A stretch of 17,985 nt of DNA, from contig CAKJVC010000206.1 in assembly GCA_918026815.1 (NCBI GenBank), positions 1-17,985 of the forward strand, given 5' to 3'. The stretch is from Chalara sp. BL73 (lineage: Eukaryota > Ascomycota > Leotiomycetes > Helotiales). This document shows, one piece after another, positions 1 through 9,029 of the stretch (its first letter is position 1; each line of letters begins with the position of its first letter). A program made the translations under genes and the position numbers. Below the pieces are notes generated by a model, which worked only from the letters and a program-made list of their open reading frames with translations, did no database searches and had not been told where the DNA came from.

Positions 1-16
1 AAGGGTCCTCAATACA

Positions 17-34
17 CTGACACCATGGTGTCAG
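17..34. repeat. 18-bp perfect palindrome
   Basis: CTGACACCATGGTGTCAG equals its own reverse complement over all 18 bases. It could be a binding site for a dimeric protein, a hairpin, or part of an old element end. Nothing nearby tells these apart. Confidence 0.7.
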
Positions 35-131
35 GGGTTTGGTACACAGCCACCACAACTCAGCACAGCCATTCCGCAAGTCAATTCCTTTGGCGCAACA
101 TTGTTGGGATGCAGCCAAAGTCATGTGAATG

Positions 132-200
132 CCCCGCGACGCACAGACCACCCACCACATGAATGTATTATAACTCTCATACGTAGATTAGAACTTAGAA
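132..200 (+). repeat. Direct repeat copy 1 (~65 bp, diverged)
   Basis: This copy matches 293-355. Both run from a CCNCGCGAYGCAC-like start through ATGNATGTATTATA to CGTACGTAGATTAG-type sequence and end in ACTTAGAA. Copy 1 has about ten extra bases (CACCCACCAC-like) after the first block. The roughly 160-bp period suggests a degraded element or local duplication. Confidence 0.65.
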
Positions 201-292
201 GGACGCTTTTCGGAACGAAATCGACACATTTTACTCAATTTGCTACCTTGATCTACCTCTATTCACTACTGTTGGTATGAGTGAATAGCATA

Positions 293-355
293 CCACGCGA
301 TGCACGGACCATATGGATGTATTATAGCCCTCGTACGTAGATTAGCACTTAGAAC
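293..355 (+). repeat. Direct repeat copy 2 (~65 bp, diverged)
   Basis: Second copy of the repeat at 132-200, in the same orientation. It shares GATGTATTATA, CGTACGTAGATTAG and ACTTAGAA blocks, with scattered substitutions that are mostly transitions. A short inverted repeat, TATTCACT/AGTGAATA, sits just upstream in the spacer at about 259-288. Confidence 0.65.
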
Positions 356-760
356 AATTCAAGAACAAGTCAACCACCTACAACGAACATAATAGCACTG
401 CGCTGAGATCGCGGTGCTACGTGCCCCGTGGGTAACCTCGGACTTAAGCAATTGCAAGTCATTAATACGAAGTATCACGGAAGTGATACAAACAATAGGT
501 TTATATTCGGCGGCAACTCGCAAATTATTAATGTTAACGTCTATCTTTGCGTCCCGAGACGCACCCTGTAACGAGACAAATCTTAGGTACTTTGAGTTCA
601 AGCAACTTTGAATCTGTGAGCGCATTAAAATTTCTATTTACTTTCATTTCAGTTGTATTATATACCTCCCCGAACACTCCTGACTTATTAATTCCAAAAA
701 TTATTACCGCGCCGTCGCTGTCCCCTTCAATTTATAGAGTACCTCCATTTACACTATATT

Positions 761-1013
761 TGCCACGGCCCTGGCCTTCTCTGGCTTGGAGCTCACCACC
801 GGATGCCCTGGAGCTCGGACAGAGCACAGCACCGGACACCGCAAAGCTCGCCTATCCTGGCCTCCGGCCAGTTCCTACAGAGCCCTGCTTTCCTTCCCTT
901 CTTTTGTCCGTAGCTTGTTCTCTTAGTTATTACAAATGATAGTTGTTCACACTTTTGAGTCCTTTCTACCTAGATCTACGGATCGGGATCCCTGCTCAGC
1001 TTGAGTTGTTACA
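761..1013 (+). mobile_element. Solo or truncated LTR, same family as 17585-17900
   Basis: The 253-bp block starts TGCCACGGCCCTGGCC and ends GTTGTTACA. It aligns along its whole length with the LTR at 17585-17900, apart from one internal gap. That gap is explained by tandem units of about 30 bp: one unit here and three in the other copy. The TG..CA ends and the placement fit a Ty3/gypsy-type LTR. Unlike the right copy it has no target duplication: the bases before it are ATATT and those after it are GTTAG. Its right edge coincides with the point where the LovD-like pseudogene stops matching its family, so the LTR, or a recombination at it, appears to have removed the rest of that gene. Confidence 0.85.
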
Positions 1014-1545
1014 GTTAGACCTACACCTAATTCCCATGTTTCTCCAGGCTGGTTGGCCGGTGACACGTCTCGGATTTGCCTTGCCTCTACTTCGAGCTCG
1101 TCGAAACCAACAGGTGTGCTCCAGTCTCCCAACTTCTCGTTACTGAGAGGAAACTCAAATCCCGCTGTGTGATTCAACAGCATGCGGAGAGTGATGTCTC
1201 GCTTCTTTTCCACCAACATGCCGTCTAACTGGAGTACTTTCTTGTCCTTTAGCTCAGGAATGGTACGATATAGAGCATGCGAGTCGTCAAGGATTATTTT
1301 GCCTGGTTCTACTATCTGCATGCATGCTATACCTGTGATCATCTTTGTTCAACTAGCGATCCAGAAAACGGTGTCGAGTGACATTGGTGTAGATTTTCCT
1401 TTGCCAATTCTTCCAGAGCAGTGGGATGTGATAAGATTACTACTGCGGTCCACAGATACGAAGACCATACCAGGAATGGAGCTTTTAGAAGTCACATTAT
1501 GAGGGAAGCCTGGATCGTGCTCTATTCCTGTGCGTTAATAGGCAT
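1014..1545 (-). pseudogene. LovD-like beta-lactamase/transesterase fragment, broken
   Basis: The remnant resembles the N-terminal half of the fungal beta-lactamase-fold family that includes LovD-type acyltransferases and esterases. In one frame it reads IPGMVFVSV, then MSLDTVFWIAS, a stop, TKMITGIACMQIVE, then LDD, RDITLRMLLNHTAGFEFP and NQPGETWELGV. The family's catalytic SxxK motif falls at 1343-1354 and here reads S-stop-T-K (TGA at 1349-1351), so the active-site motif itself is destroyed. A likely original start ATG at 1543-1545 (MPINAQE) is out of frame with the rest, implying a frameshift near 1525. The family is usually about 400 residues and only about 175 remain. The match ends exactly at the LTR edge at 1013. 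By analogy it would have moved or cleaved an acyl group on a metabolite. The homology is clear, but no functional product is expected. Confidence 0.85.
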
Positions 1546-2133
1546 TTCCAGGCCCTTTCTTCAAGAGGCCAAGAGGATTTGATGAGGTTAAGATAAAAAG
1601 CTATGTTGATTTGGTTGATGATAGCTTGAATGGATATTTCTTTATATCCATGTTATCCGTGGGGCTTCGGCTGAGAAGGGAGTTTCCGAAGATGTTTACT
1701 GATCATTGATGTTTCACGCGCACAGCAAAGTGGAGGTTTGACTTTTCTGGCGCCATCGGGACCACTTCGACCATGATTCTGAGGAATCAGAGTAACATTG
1801 CTTCATGGTATAAAGTAGATAAATTCTGTGGTACTGTGGGTAAACGCCCCAGCAGCCGATTCAATGGTTGCGTAGCTTCAAATAAGGGTATCTATTCCTC
1901 CGCAGATCGTCATGCGCCGATGTTCACTAATCACCACGAGGACAGGTCTGAGGTCTGTAGATCACCGGGAGAACCCGGATACCCCTGGGCGAAAACCTTA
2001 CCGCAGGCACTTGTAGTTCGCCTCCACCAGGCTTAGACAGTAAGGTACAAATGTTCAGAGTACCAATTTTCGTTTCGGTGATTGCAACTATCCTTTGGAG
2101 TGAAATAATTGACAATCATTCGCTACCCTCAAC
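1546..2133. other. Intergenic region between divergent LovD-like pseudogene and NmrA-like gene
   Basis: This region separates two divergently oriented genes and should contain their promoters. I see no protein family in any frame. A perfect 5-bp stem with a 4-base loop (CCGGG-AGAA-CCCGG) lies at 1965-1978, and a short direct repeat GGTCTG precedes it. No TATA box or known operator can be assigned with confidence. Confidence 0.5.
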
Positions 2134-3716
2134 ATGGCTGAGAAAATTATCACTATCGTGGGAGTGACGGGCAAACAGGTACGGTGGTGCTCATCCCCAT
2201 GGCCCTCTCGTCGTTCATCCTCGGACTCGTATCGTTCACGTCGATTCAAACTGCGCATCACTGACCACGTCAACCAGGGTTCCTCCGTTGCCAAAGTGTT
2301 CCTCAAGGAGGGAGGATGGCACATTCGTGGTATCACCCGCGACCCCAGCAAGCCATCCAGCAAAATATGGGCAGAACAGGGCGTCGAACTCATCACTGCC
2401 GACCTAGACGACGTCGCGTCATTGGCAAAGGCTTTCGCTGGATCAACGGTCATCTTTGGCGTGACCGACTTCTGGGGGCAAGTGGCGAATCCGAAGTTAC
2501 AGGCCGAGGCTCAGAAATCAGGCCGTCCAGTCAATGTCGTGGCCTACGATGTAGAGGTGCAGCAGGGTCGCAACATCGTCGACGCGGCAAACGCGACTGT
2601 ACACACGCTCGACCGCTTCGTGCTGTCCACGCTGTCGGCTACAAAAAGTGGAGTAAGGGCAAGTATTCGCATAACTACCATTTCGATGCCAAGTGGACCG
2701 CCGTGGAGTACGCCAAGGCTACTTATCCCGAGCTCGCGAAGAAGTCGTCGTATCTGCAAGTTGGCCTTTACATGACAAATTGGAGTGCTAGCCGGCTAAC
2801 ACAGCCCACCAAGGTGAGTGAAAGAGTACGAGGCATATTGCATCGCCATTGCCCCAGCCAACGGTTACTTGACGCATCTATCTTTTCAGACGATTACCTC
2901 ATGTCTCTCAAACCCTCGCGGCTATGTTTGCCTCTACTCTTTCTTGCTCACTATTACCGACGCTGACCAAGGCGATACTGCTAGCAAACTGATGGCACCT
3001 ATGTACTGAGCATGCCTCTCGATGGCGATGCGCCCGTTCCCATGGTCGAGGCTCGTCACGACACAGGTGAGTCCCTCCTTCTATCCAGTGCCGTCGAAGA
3101 TCGACGAGGAGTTAAGCGCGCGTGCTCTAGGCCATTTCACCAAAGCGTTGGTCCAGGTTGCCCCAGGCGTCAACTTACTCGGTTTTGGGTCGATGATGAG
3201 CTGGAACGAGTGGGTCGTCATCTGGAGCCGCGTCCACGGTGTCAAGTGTCGCTTTGAACGTCTTAGCCGGAAGATCGTCGAGGATTCAATTCCCGGTGGT
3301 ATTGGCGAAGAGCTCGCGGACATGTTTGAGTACATCTCGGACTTTGGCTACGATGGAGGTGATCCAAGTGTGGTGCATCCCAAAGACGTAGGTCATACCT
3401 CCTCTCAGTCCCAACCTTACATAACTAAACTGCCCCGTAGCTTGGCGTAGAAGTCCCTACTTTGAGTGCTGAAGAGTACATCAAGGGGAAGATTGGTCCA
3501 CCATTTTTAGTGCCGAGGCTTGATCCCGCAGGGTTTCTCGTGGCAGTCAGTAAGGCAGCTAGAGGTAGGTATGATTATGGCATCTTTGTCTTTAGTATGC
3601 AATTCGAACTACTTTGGTTTGGGGTACACGGATCCAGCCTATTCGAGCGAGCTGAAACTTTCATTCACATTCAAAAAACTCTTACGTACCATACGAATTC
3701 CAGAGCATTCCTGTAA
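2134..3716 (+). CDS. NmrA-like NAD(P)-binding protein, five exons, one apparent frameshift
   Basis: Proposed exons are 2134-2178, 2278-2813, 2985-3066, 3131-3387 and 3441-3716. The introns (99, 171, 64 and 53 nt) are GT-AG, and the reading phase is consistent across every junction. The start ATG follows CCTCAAC. The product opens with a Rossmann motif split by intron 1 (IVGVTGKQ|GSSVAKVF). It continues as a typical NmrA-like protein with VIFGVTDFW, NWSASRL, MPLDGDAPVPMVEARHDTG, LGFGSMMSWNEW and GGDPSVVHPKDLGVEVPTLSAEEYIKG. This family senses or binds NAD(P) and acts as a redox-linked regulator or reductase in fungi. In exon 2 the frame changes at an A5 run (2643-2647): LSTLSATK must shift to reach KWSKGKYSHNYHFDAK. 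One extra A restores 398 residues with every other junction in phase. The last ~70 residues extend past the usual family end, suggesting loss of the normal stop. It is either a recent pseudogene or holds a homopolymer sequencing error. Confidence 0.82.
2643..2647 (+). other. Frameshift site in the NmrA-like gene (A5 run)
   Basis: The conserved protein frame switches here. Upstream, DRFVLSTLSA is in the frame of the start codon. Downstream, KWSKGKYSHNYHF is in the neighbouring frame. A single missing A in this run accounts for the shift. No intron with consensus sites bridges it. Confidence 0.75.
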
Positions 3717-3780
3717 CTTGTATCGCATCATGATAAAAACCTTCCGGGAAATAGAGGGAAAGCTGGAGATCTGCACATAC

Positions 3781-4259
3781 AGCCCTCACATGCTCAGGGG
3801 CAAACATGCCTGGTACGCCGTAGAAACTTCCAGCCTGGGCCACTGTCAGCCTTCATACTTCCCTATCTATCACAAAACGATATTTTCCAAGTGTGTCCCA
3901 CGTTCGGGACGGTAGGAATGACAAACCATCAAACTCGGATGCATGCCCTCAGTGATAAACAGGCCTCCCTTCGTCGCTCTCTGAGTATAATACTCCGTGA
4001 CGACCGAAGTCGGTACACTACCAGGACGGCGCAGGCGCGTCAGCGGCGACATGATGACCCGATGTTCGAGATTCATTGATCCGAGACGGAGAGGCGAAAA
4101 GAGCTTGCTGCTCTCGCCGGGTGGTGAGGTGGAACCCATGGTGCTGGATGAAGTGTGTTGTGAAATTTGTCGGAGGCGGGTTACTGCTGTGTCGTGAGCC
4201 TCAAGATTTGTAGAAGTAGGAGATGGCGATGTTGTATCTGTTCTATTCTGTGACTTCAT
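3781..4259 (-). pseudogene. Old Yellow Enzyme (NADH:flavin oxidoreductase) fragment, 3'-truncated
   Basis: The first exon (4259-3927) encodes KLFSPLRLGSMNLEHRVIMSPLTRLR, then VPTSVVTEYYTQRA and GLFITEGMHPSLM. This is the N-terminal FMN-binding part of Old Yellow Enzyme family ene-reductases. An intron at 3926-3835 (GTTTGT donor, GCTGAC branch, CCCAG acceptor) leads in phase to AGSFYGVPGMFAPEHVRA, the next conserved block. After about 3781 the family match stops, so roughly two thirds of the barrel, including the usual catalytic residues further on, is missing. The better start is probably the second ATG at 4139 (MGSTSPPGESSKLF), since the first ~40 residues look non-conserved. It converges on the NmrA-like gene, whose stop is 65 bp away. 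In metabolite clusters such enzymes reduce activated double bonds. This copy should be inactive. Confidence 0.83.
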
Positions 4260-4972
4260 AGCGTGGGGTTCAGCGATTTAATACAATTCCAAAGCCCAGG
4301 CTCTCGCAGCTTCAAACGATCCGCTGAGGACCCCTACTCCCATTTAAGTGGAAATCCCTCCACATTTCAGGCTCTGGGCTCGCAACTCAACGGTCGGTTG
4401 AGAACTGCCCGGGTATCTCAACCCACTTTTCGACATAACCTGGTCTGTTTGACTTTCGTTCTAGGCGGATGCCAGTTAAGCCTATGCAAGCACCCAACGG
4501 GAGCAAGCGAAATCCCGCACCTGCATCCGCATCTTCGCGTTTTCGCACGCTGTGAAGTTTTAGTGTTGGTGAGGGTGGCTTGTTCGGTGCGGGTCGCAAT
4601 CGTATTCCCTCGGTGATCCCAAAAAACCACGATTAGTGATCTCGAGTTATGGAGCACTATATAATTTATGCGTTAAATAAGTAGCCGTCCAACTTCCATC
4701 GTTTTTCAAACTTCCCCGCCGCCCCATTGCTAGAAACAAACGCCTTAACGGAGGTTCACTGATCTGCGTATGTATTTGCAGGCAAGCTAGGGATTTGGGA
4801 TTACTCTGCTCATCCTGTTATACTCCCCGCATCCCTTAAGTGCGAAACAATACAACGCTGTCGTTAACAGGTTGGGAGGTAATTAAATGCGAAATGAATA
4901 ATGACCTAGAATAATACAGATATTAGGCACGCTCGAAGACCCCTATCCACTTAGTAACTCCTTCCAAACTCC
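4260..4972. other. Intergenic region, no gene recognised
   Basis: This region lies between the OYE fragment and the stop codon of the next minus-strand gene. Short overlapping open frames exist on both strands, but none shows a domain, family motif or consistent codon use. An AT-rich patch at about 4650-4690 and at 4880-4925 may hold the 3' end signals of the dehydrogenase. No repeat stands out. Confidence 0.5.
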
Positions 4973-6067
4973 TCAATTCCAAAACTTCAACGCTGTATCC
5001 CCCTCTTCAACCCCCGCAAGCTTCACACTCTCCACCCAAAGCCTCCTCTGCTTCCCTTCATCCCTTGCCTCCTTTCCGGCCACTTTCGGTTCGCTCCCAT
5101 TCAAATACACAGCTTTTGGATGCTCTCCCAGCTCTTCCTCATCAAATGCCCCCCGCAGTAAATCCCCGCCAGATTTCTTCGGCGACCGTAGCGATCCATT
5201 AGGCCAGAGCCATACTATTATGTCTTGAAAGAGATACGCAACCTGAGAGACGATTTTGAGAATCATCAAACCATTCCTGGTGAGCTTGGTGCCACCCATA
5301 AGACCGGGGTCGACAGCCAGGACGGAAATATTGGAAAGGGCAGGGTCGGCATTGAGGCGGCGCTGGAGCTCATACCTGTATCTTGTTGGCATGCAGGAGC
5401 AAACGAATGAGGACGTGGCTTACATGAACATGACAAGCAAAGTCTTGCTGGCACCATACCGTCTCACCCCAGCCTTAAACCCATCATCGGTATACTCGAT
5501 CCCCTTGGCTAGAGCCTCCGTATCCTTCAAAACCGTTTGATGCTCCTCCTTAGCAAACGCTCCCACGGTTGAATTAGCCTTGTCGTGCACGTCGTGAACC
5601 GTGCTCGATACCATAACGATCCTCCCGTGGCTTTTATTCATGCTTCGCAAGATCAACAGCACAAATAAAAAATTTGCCAAATAGTTAACCCCGAAATGAG
5701 CCTCGTAACCGTCTTTTGTAAACGTCTTCGCTTTTAATGTCCCCCCGTGAGCTTCCTGGAACGCAGCGTTAAGAATCACCGCTCGGAGGGGCTCTAGGGT
5801 TCCGTTTGCGACGCGGGAGTTGATATCAGCTGCGAGGCCGCGGATGCTTTGCAGGCTTGAGAGGTCCATAGGAAGGACTTCCGAGGTATGCGATGCTGGA
5901 GCCGATTTCAGAACAGCGTTGAGGCCGGTTGCTGTGGAAGGGTTCCGCACGAGGTAGAGGCCGCGGTATTGGCTGCCGTAGGTGGACTTGATAAAGTTCG
6001 AAACGAATGCGCTGCCAAGGCCACCGTTGGCGCCGGTGATAAGGACGCTGCCTTTTAATCCAGGCAT
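4973..6067 (-). CDS. Short-chain dehydrogenase/reductase, 348 aa, two exons
   Basis: Exon 1 is 6067-5424, the intron is 5423-5376 (48 nt, GTAAGC donor, TACAG acceptor) and exon 2 is 5375-4973, ending in TGA. Splicing inside the ATG codon joins VMFM to YELQRRL in frame and gives 348 residues. The classical SDR signature is complete: cofactor loop TGANGGLGSA (residues 11-20), NAA at 100-102, serine at 154-155 (MVSST), and Y204-GASK208. A VDPGLMGGT segment follows in the second exon. A hydrophobic stretch in the C-terminal part (IVSQVAYLFQDIIVWLW) could aid membrane association or substrate binding. It should be an NAD(P)-dependent oxidoreductase acting on a ketone or alcohol; the substrate cannot be read from sequence. 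It appears intact. The direction matches the next two genes, but gaps over 1 kb argue for separate promoters. Confidence 0.93.
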
Positions 6068-7160
6068 CGTGGCTGATGTAGTAGGAGCTTTGGGAGATGA
6101 GAGCAGAATTGGTTAATTGACCCCGAACTTATCTGGAGCTGATTTATACCTGAGGAAAGTAATCACCGTGACTACTTAAGGATGTTTCGGCTGATACTCG
6201 TCCCTGCAAACGGGGCTGGTAGCTTCTATGGGCCGCTTTTACAATAAAGCTTATTTAAAGCATGCGGACTAATCAATACACCGACTCCGGGGGCAGATTA
6301 ACACGTTGTGGCGACGACAAATTCTTGCAGACTTCGACCTGTCGTGCGTATGATGTCAATCGGCAGTGTTAGATCGCAAAAAAAAAAGGGATTGTGATTC
6401 GCCAGTTTCTAGCTGGGTTGGTCATCTCTGCGAGCACAGGAGCACCCAAATTCTCAGGGTGGTTCACATGACTATGACAAGGAAGATGAGCGGCTGCCAG
6501 TTACCTCATCATAGACGCAACCCCAAACAGTACACTTAGGTTAGGAGTTTCATATTAAATATCTACTAACTATGACGATCTAGTTCCATCTGGAGGGTCC
6601 GTCCGGGCGCAGATAGGTGGGACCGCCTCGTGCCACATCGAAGTTTCATACAGAGCTCCAGAAATGCTGAATGGCTTGATCCTGAAGTTCTGTACCTGTA
6701 GCGAAGCTTATCGTGCACGGCCGGGGCGGGATCCCGAACAGGCTATCTACGTCAATTTCGTATCTCAGCCAACGAGAGTGCAGAATTGCTCGCTCGCGTT
6801 GGGATTACTAATATTGGGCAATGCCGAATGCATGTGTCGAGGGTTAAGGGAGGCGGCGAGTCTCTGGGCTGAGAGAATGGTTGTTCATGATAACATGGTT
6901 TTGGTATCTTCTGTCAAAGGCGTTGTGTGCGGGGCTGGGGAGAAGAAGGTTTCTCAAATATCGCAGCGCCGTCAACCCCTGAAAGAAACCAGTTTTAAAA
7001 AGCCTGGATCAAATTATTCGGATCTGAAATGCATAGTTTTGGTAGAAACACCATGGATTCTTTTCTGGACCATAACTAACTAAGCAATCCCCCTCATCTC
7101 CTGCCTCTATCCAGGTACATCCAGCTTGCGACATCTACAATTCCTCTGCAAGTTTTCCAT
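6068..7160. other. Intergenic region between two SDR genes
   Basis: This is the upstream region of the first SDR and the downstream region of the second. A 139-codon open frame (6664-7083, plus) starts with ATG but shows no motif or domain. It also overlaps what should be regulatory DNA, so I do not call it a gene. A run of ten A residues sits near 6380. I see no transposon ends. Confidence 0.5.
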
Positions 7161-8088
7161 CTACCATGGAAGCTTGGTTCCATCATAATTCCAGAAAAGA
7201 TTGGTTTGCTCAATCGTCAAAGTCTCGAACAACTTCACACATCCGACAGCCGAGTCGTGTGGCGTGACTCTGGCGAAGTCAGGCGCATTCTTGTTCATCC
7301 ATTCTTCGATGCCAGCGCCGATTTCAGTGGCAGGAACCCAACCTATGCAATTCGTATTAGTGCTGGACCTTCTGGCGAAACAAATAAAAAGGAAAGGAAA
7401 AGAAGGAAAGACCAACCTGGATGAACCAGGGCAGTGGTGATGCCTTCGTATTTCAGCGCTGCGCCCCATTTTCGGATGAGCATGTTGAGTGCTGCTCTGG
7501 AGACACAGTATGCATCGTTCAGACCAGGCATACCCCCGGCAAGTTCGATAGATCCGAGTTGGGAGGTAATGAAGATGAACTTCTTTACTCTCCCAGCACG
7601 GATAAGTGGGAGGAAAGATCGGATCACGATGCTATTGTTAATGATTTCAAGCTTCAGTTCCTCCTCAAACAGTGGCAAATCTCTATACTACGATTAGAAA
7701 AGGAGTAACTTTGATTAGGCGGAAGGACGAACAATTTTTCAAAGATAGCTGTTGGTTGAAAGTTCACACCAGCGTTGCCAACGAACACATCGAGACCATC
7801 TGGCAGCAGCTTTGAGACCTCGACTGCCGCACTCTTGATCGATTCGGGACTGTCGACATCGAGTTTTACGATGGCTGATCGTTCTTTTGGGTACTTGTTG
7901 AGAAGTGATTGGAGCTCAGTGGCCTTGCTTGGGTTTCGCACTGAAGCGACGACAAAGTTCTCGGGAGTTTTGAGCTTGATAGAGGTTAGCTTGTTGCTTG
8001 CAGGAATGAGGCCGCGGATTCTTACGAGTTCTTCGACAAAGTGAAGTCCAAGACCGCGAGAGCTACCAGTGACTAAGTAAGAAGGCAT
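7161..8088 (-). CDS. Short-chain dehydrogenase/reductase with YxxxR, 267 aa, three exons
   Basis: Exons are 8088-7733, 7682-7417 and 7342-7161 (stop TAG). Introns of 50 and 74 nt have GTTCGT/ATAG and GTTGGT/ATAG ends. Joining restores EKL|DLPLFEEEL and VHPG|WVPATEIG with phases 2 and 1, and the total is exactly 267 residues plus stop. Motifs present are TGSSRGLG (residues 7-14), NAG (105-107), serine 159 in FITSQLGS, and Y177-CVS-R181 followed by AALNML. The family's catalytic motif is YxxxK; here the lysine codon is AGA, arginine, which would alter or reduce activity. An insertion of about 15 residues (IPASNKLTSIKLKTP) lies after the first helix. It resembles the short cytosolic SDRs often annotated as ketoreductases in fungal metabolite clusters. 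No stop or frameshift is seen. Confidence 0.92.
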
Positions 8089-8823
8089 TTTGTTGATTGT
8101 GGCGGGTCGATCTGGGCTGTGATTTTGGTTCTGGGCTTGATTCTGAATCGAATGATGATGTCTTTCGGTGGTTCAACGACAGAGGTGATGGGTGAATTTA
8201 TGTATATGTCAGATGGCATGAGACCTATTTGATCGGTGATATAGAGCTGACCGGCTTTGGAGGCAGAATATTGGGCAAACTGTAGGGCTAAGAAATTGAT
8301 TGATTACCTATCGGCCGTCACGTGCGTCAACATCGTGTCATTTTGCAGCCGTTTGCTCTATCCCGGTCCTTGAGTGTCGGCGATGTATGGCAGCAAAGCC
8401 GGCCGACATCGAGCTTTGGGTTGAGCTCGCGGGCGGGCTCCAGCGCCCCTCTCGCAGACATGGGAGACAGCTTCCGCCGTTTCGCAGGTCAAAAGTCCTC
8501 ATTTTCCAACTCAGTAGCTGTGATATCATTCTACCTATCGCCATCCTGCTCTCCTAACTTGAGACTTCCTCAGCTGCTGGATTAGTGAACAAGACAGACG
8601 AACACTGTCGCGAATTTAAGGTTTATTCTCCACCTTGTGGCAAGGATGAAGGGTGCTCGGCGGTGAGGACCGTCAATGATAACTAATCATACCAACCAAT
8701 ACGTTTACCACCCACGGTAGGTTTATGGCGCCCAGCATGGCTACTTGCTTTGCATACTCCTTCCAAACTCAACTACGTTAGCAATCAAACTTTCCTATAT
8801 GCTGGGTGTATCCTTACATAAGG
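8089..8823. other. Upstream region of the second SDR, no gene recognised
   Basis: This is the promoter region for the YxxxR dehydrogenase and then unassigned sequence. It contains a CACGTG (E-box) at about 8318-8323 in a GC-rich patch. Two overlapping open frames (8300-8585) have no recognisable family and I leave them out. Confidence 0.45.
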
Positions 8824-9029
8824 CAGACAAACCTGGATAATTCGGACCCCCTTATACCGGAAACCTCCATATTCGGGAAGGGAGGCTTGGAACGCTAAAT
8901 TTTGGTTGGGTAACTCAGAAACCTGTTATTTTGGCATCGGAAGAAGGTACGAGGAACTTAAGTGGGCTCCCTCTAGATACCGGAAGATTGCTCTGGAACG
9001 GAGAGCTCCGAATTATCCAGGTTTGACTG
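8824..9029. mobile_element. 206-bp MITE with pogo/Fot1-type terminal inverted repeats
   Basis: The left end 8824-8846 and the right end 9007-9029 are inverted repeats matching at 22 of 23 positions. Both contain CAAACCTGGATAATTCGGA, a terminus style typical of fungal pogo/Fot1-like Tc1-mariner elements. The right end is followed directly by TA (9030-9031), the expected target dinucleotide. On the left a TA sits at 8819-8820, separated by three bases, so that edge is slightly off. The interior has further imperfect inverted repeats (TTATACCGG versus CCGGTATCT) and no coding capacity. It is therefore a non-autonomous element needing transposase from elsewhere. Confidence 0.85.

Larger units (their letters stand above)
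1..760. other. Gene-free left flank
   Basis: I see no convincing coding sequence here. The open frames are short, overlap one another on both strands and match no family I recognise. The stretch holds an 18-bp perfect palindrome at 17-34 and two copies of a ~65-bp repeat (132-200 and 293-355), listed separately. From about 600 the sequence becomes AT-rich and then runs abruptly into the LTR at 761. Confidence 0.6.

Noticed and set aside
547..939. Open frame covering the left LTR, repeated at 17492-17827
   Set aside because: The similarity between the two translated frames comes from the shared LTR DNA, not from a protein-coding gene.
6664..7083. 139-codon ATG-initiated open frame on the plus strand
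   Set aside because: It has no domain, no family resemblance and no intron structure, and it lies in a likely promoter/terminator region. Frames this long occur by chance here.
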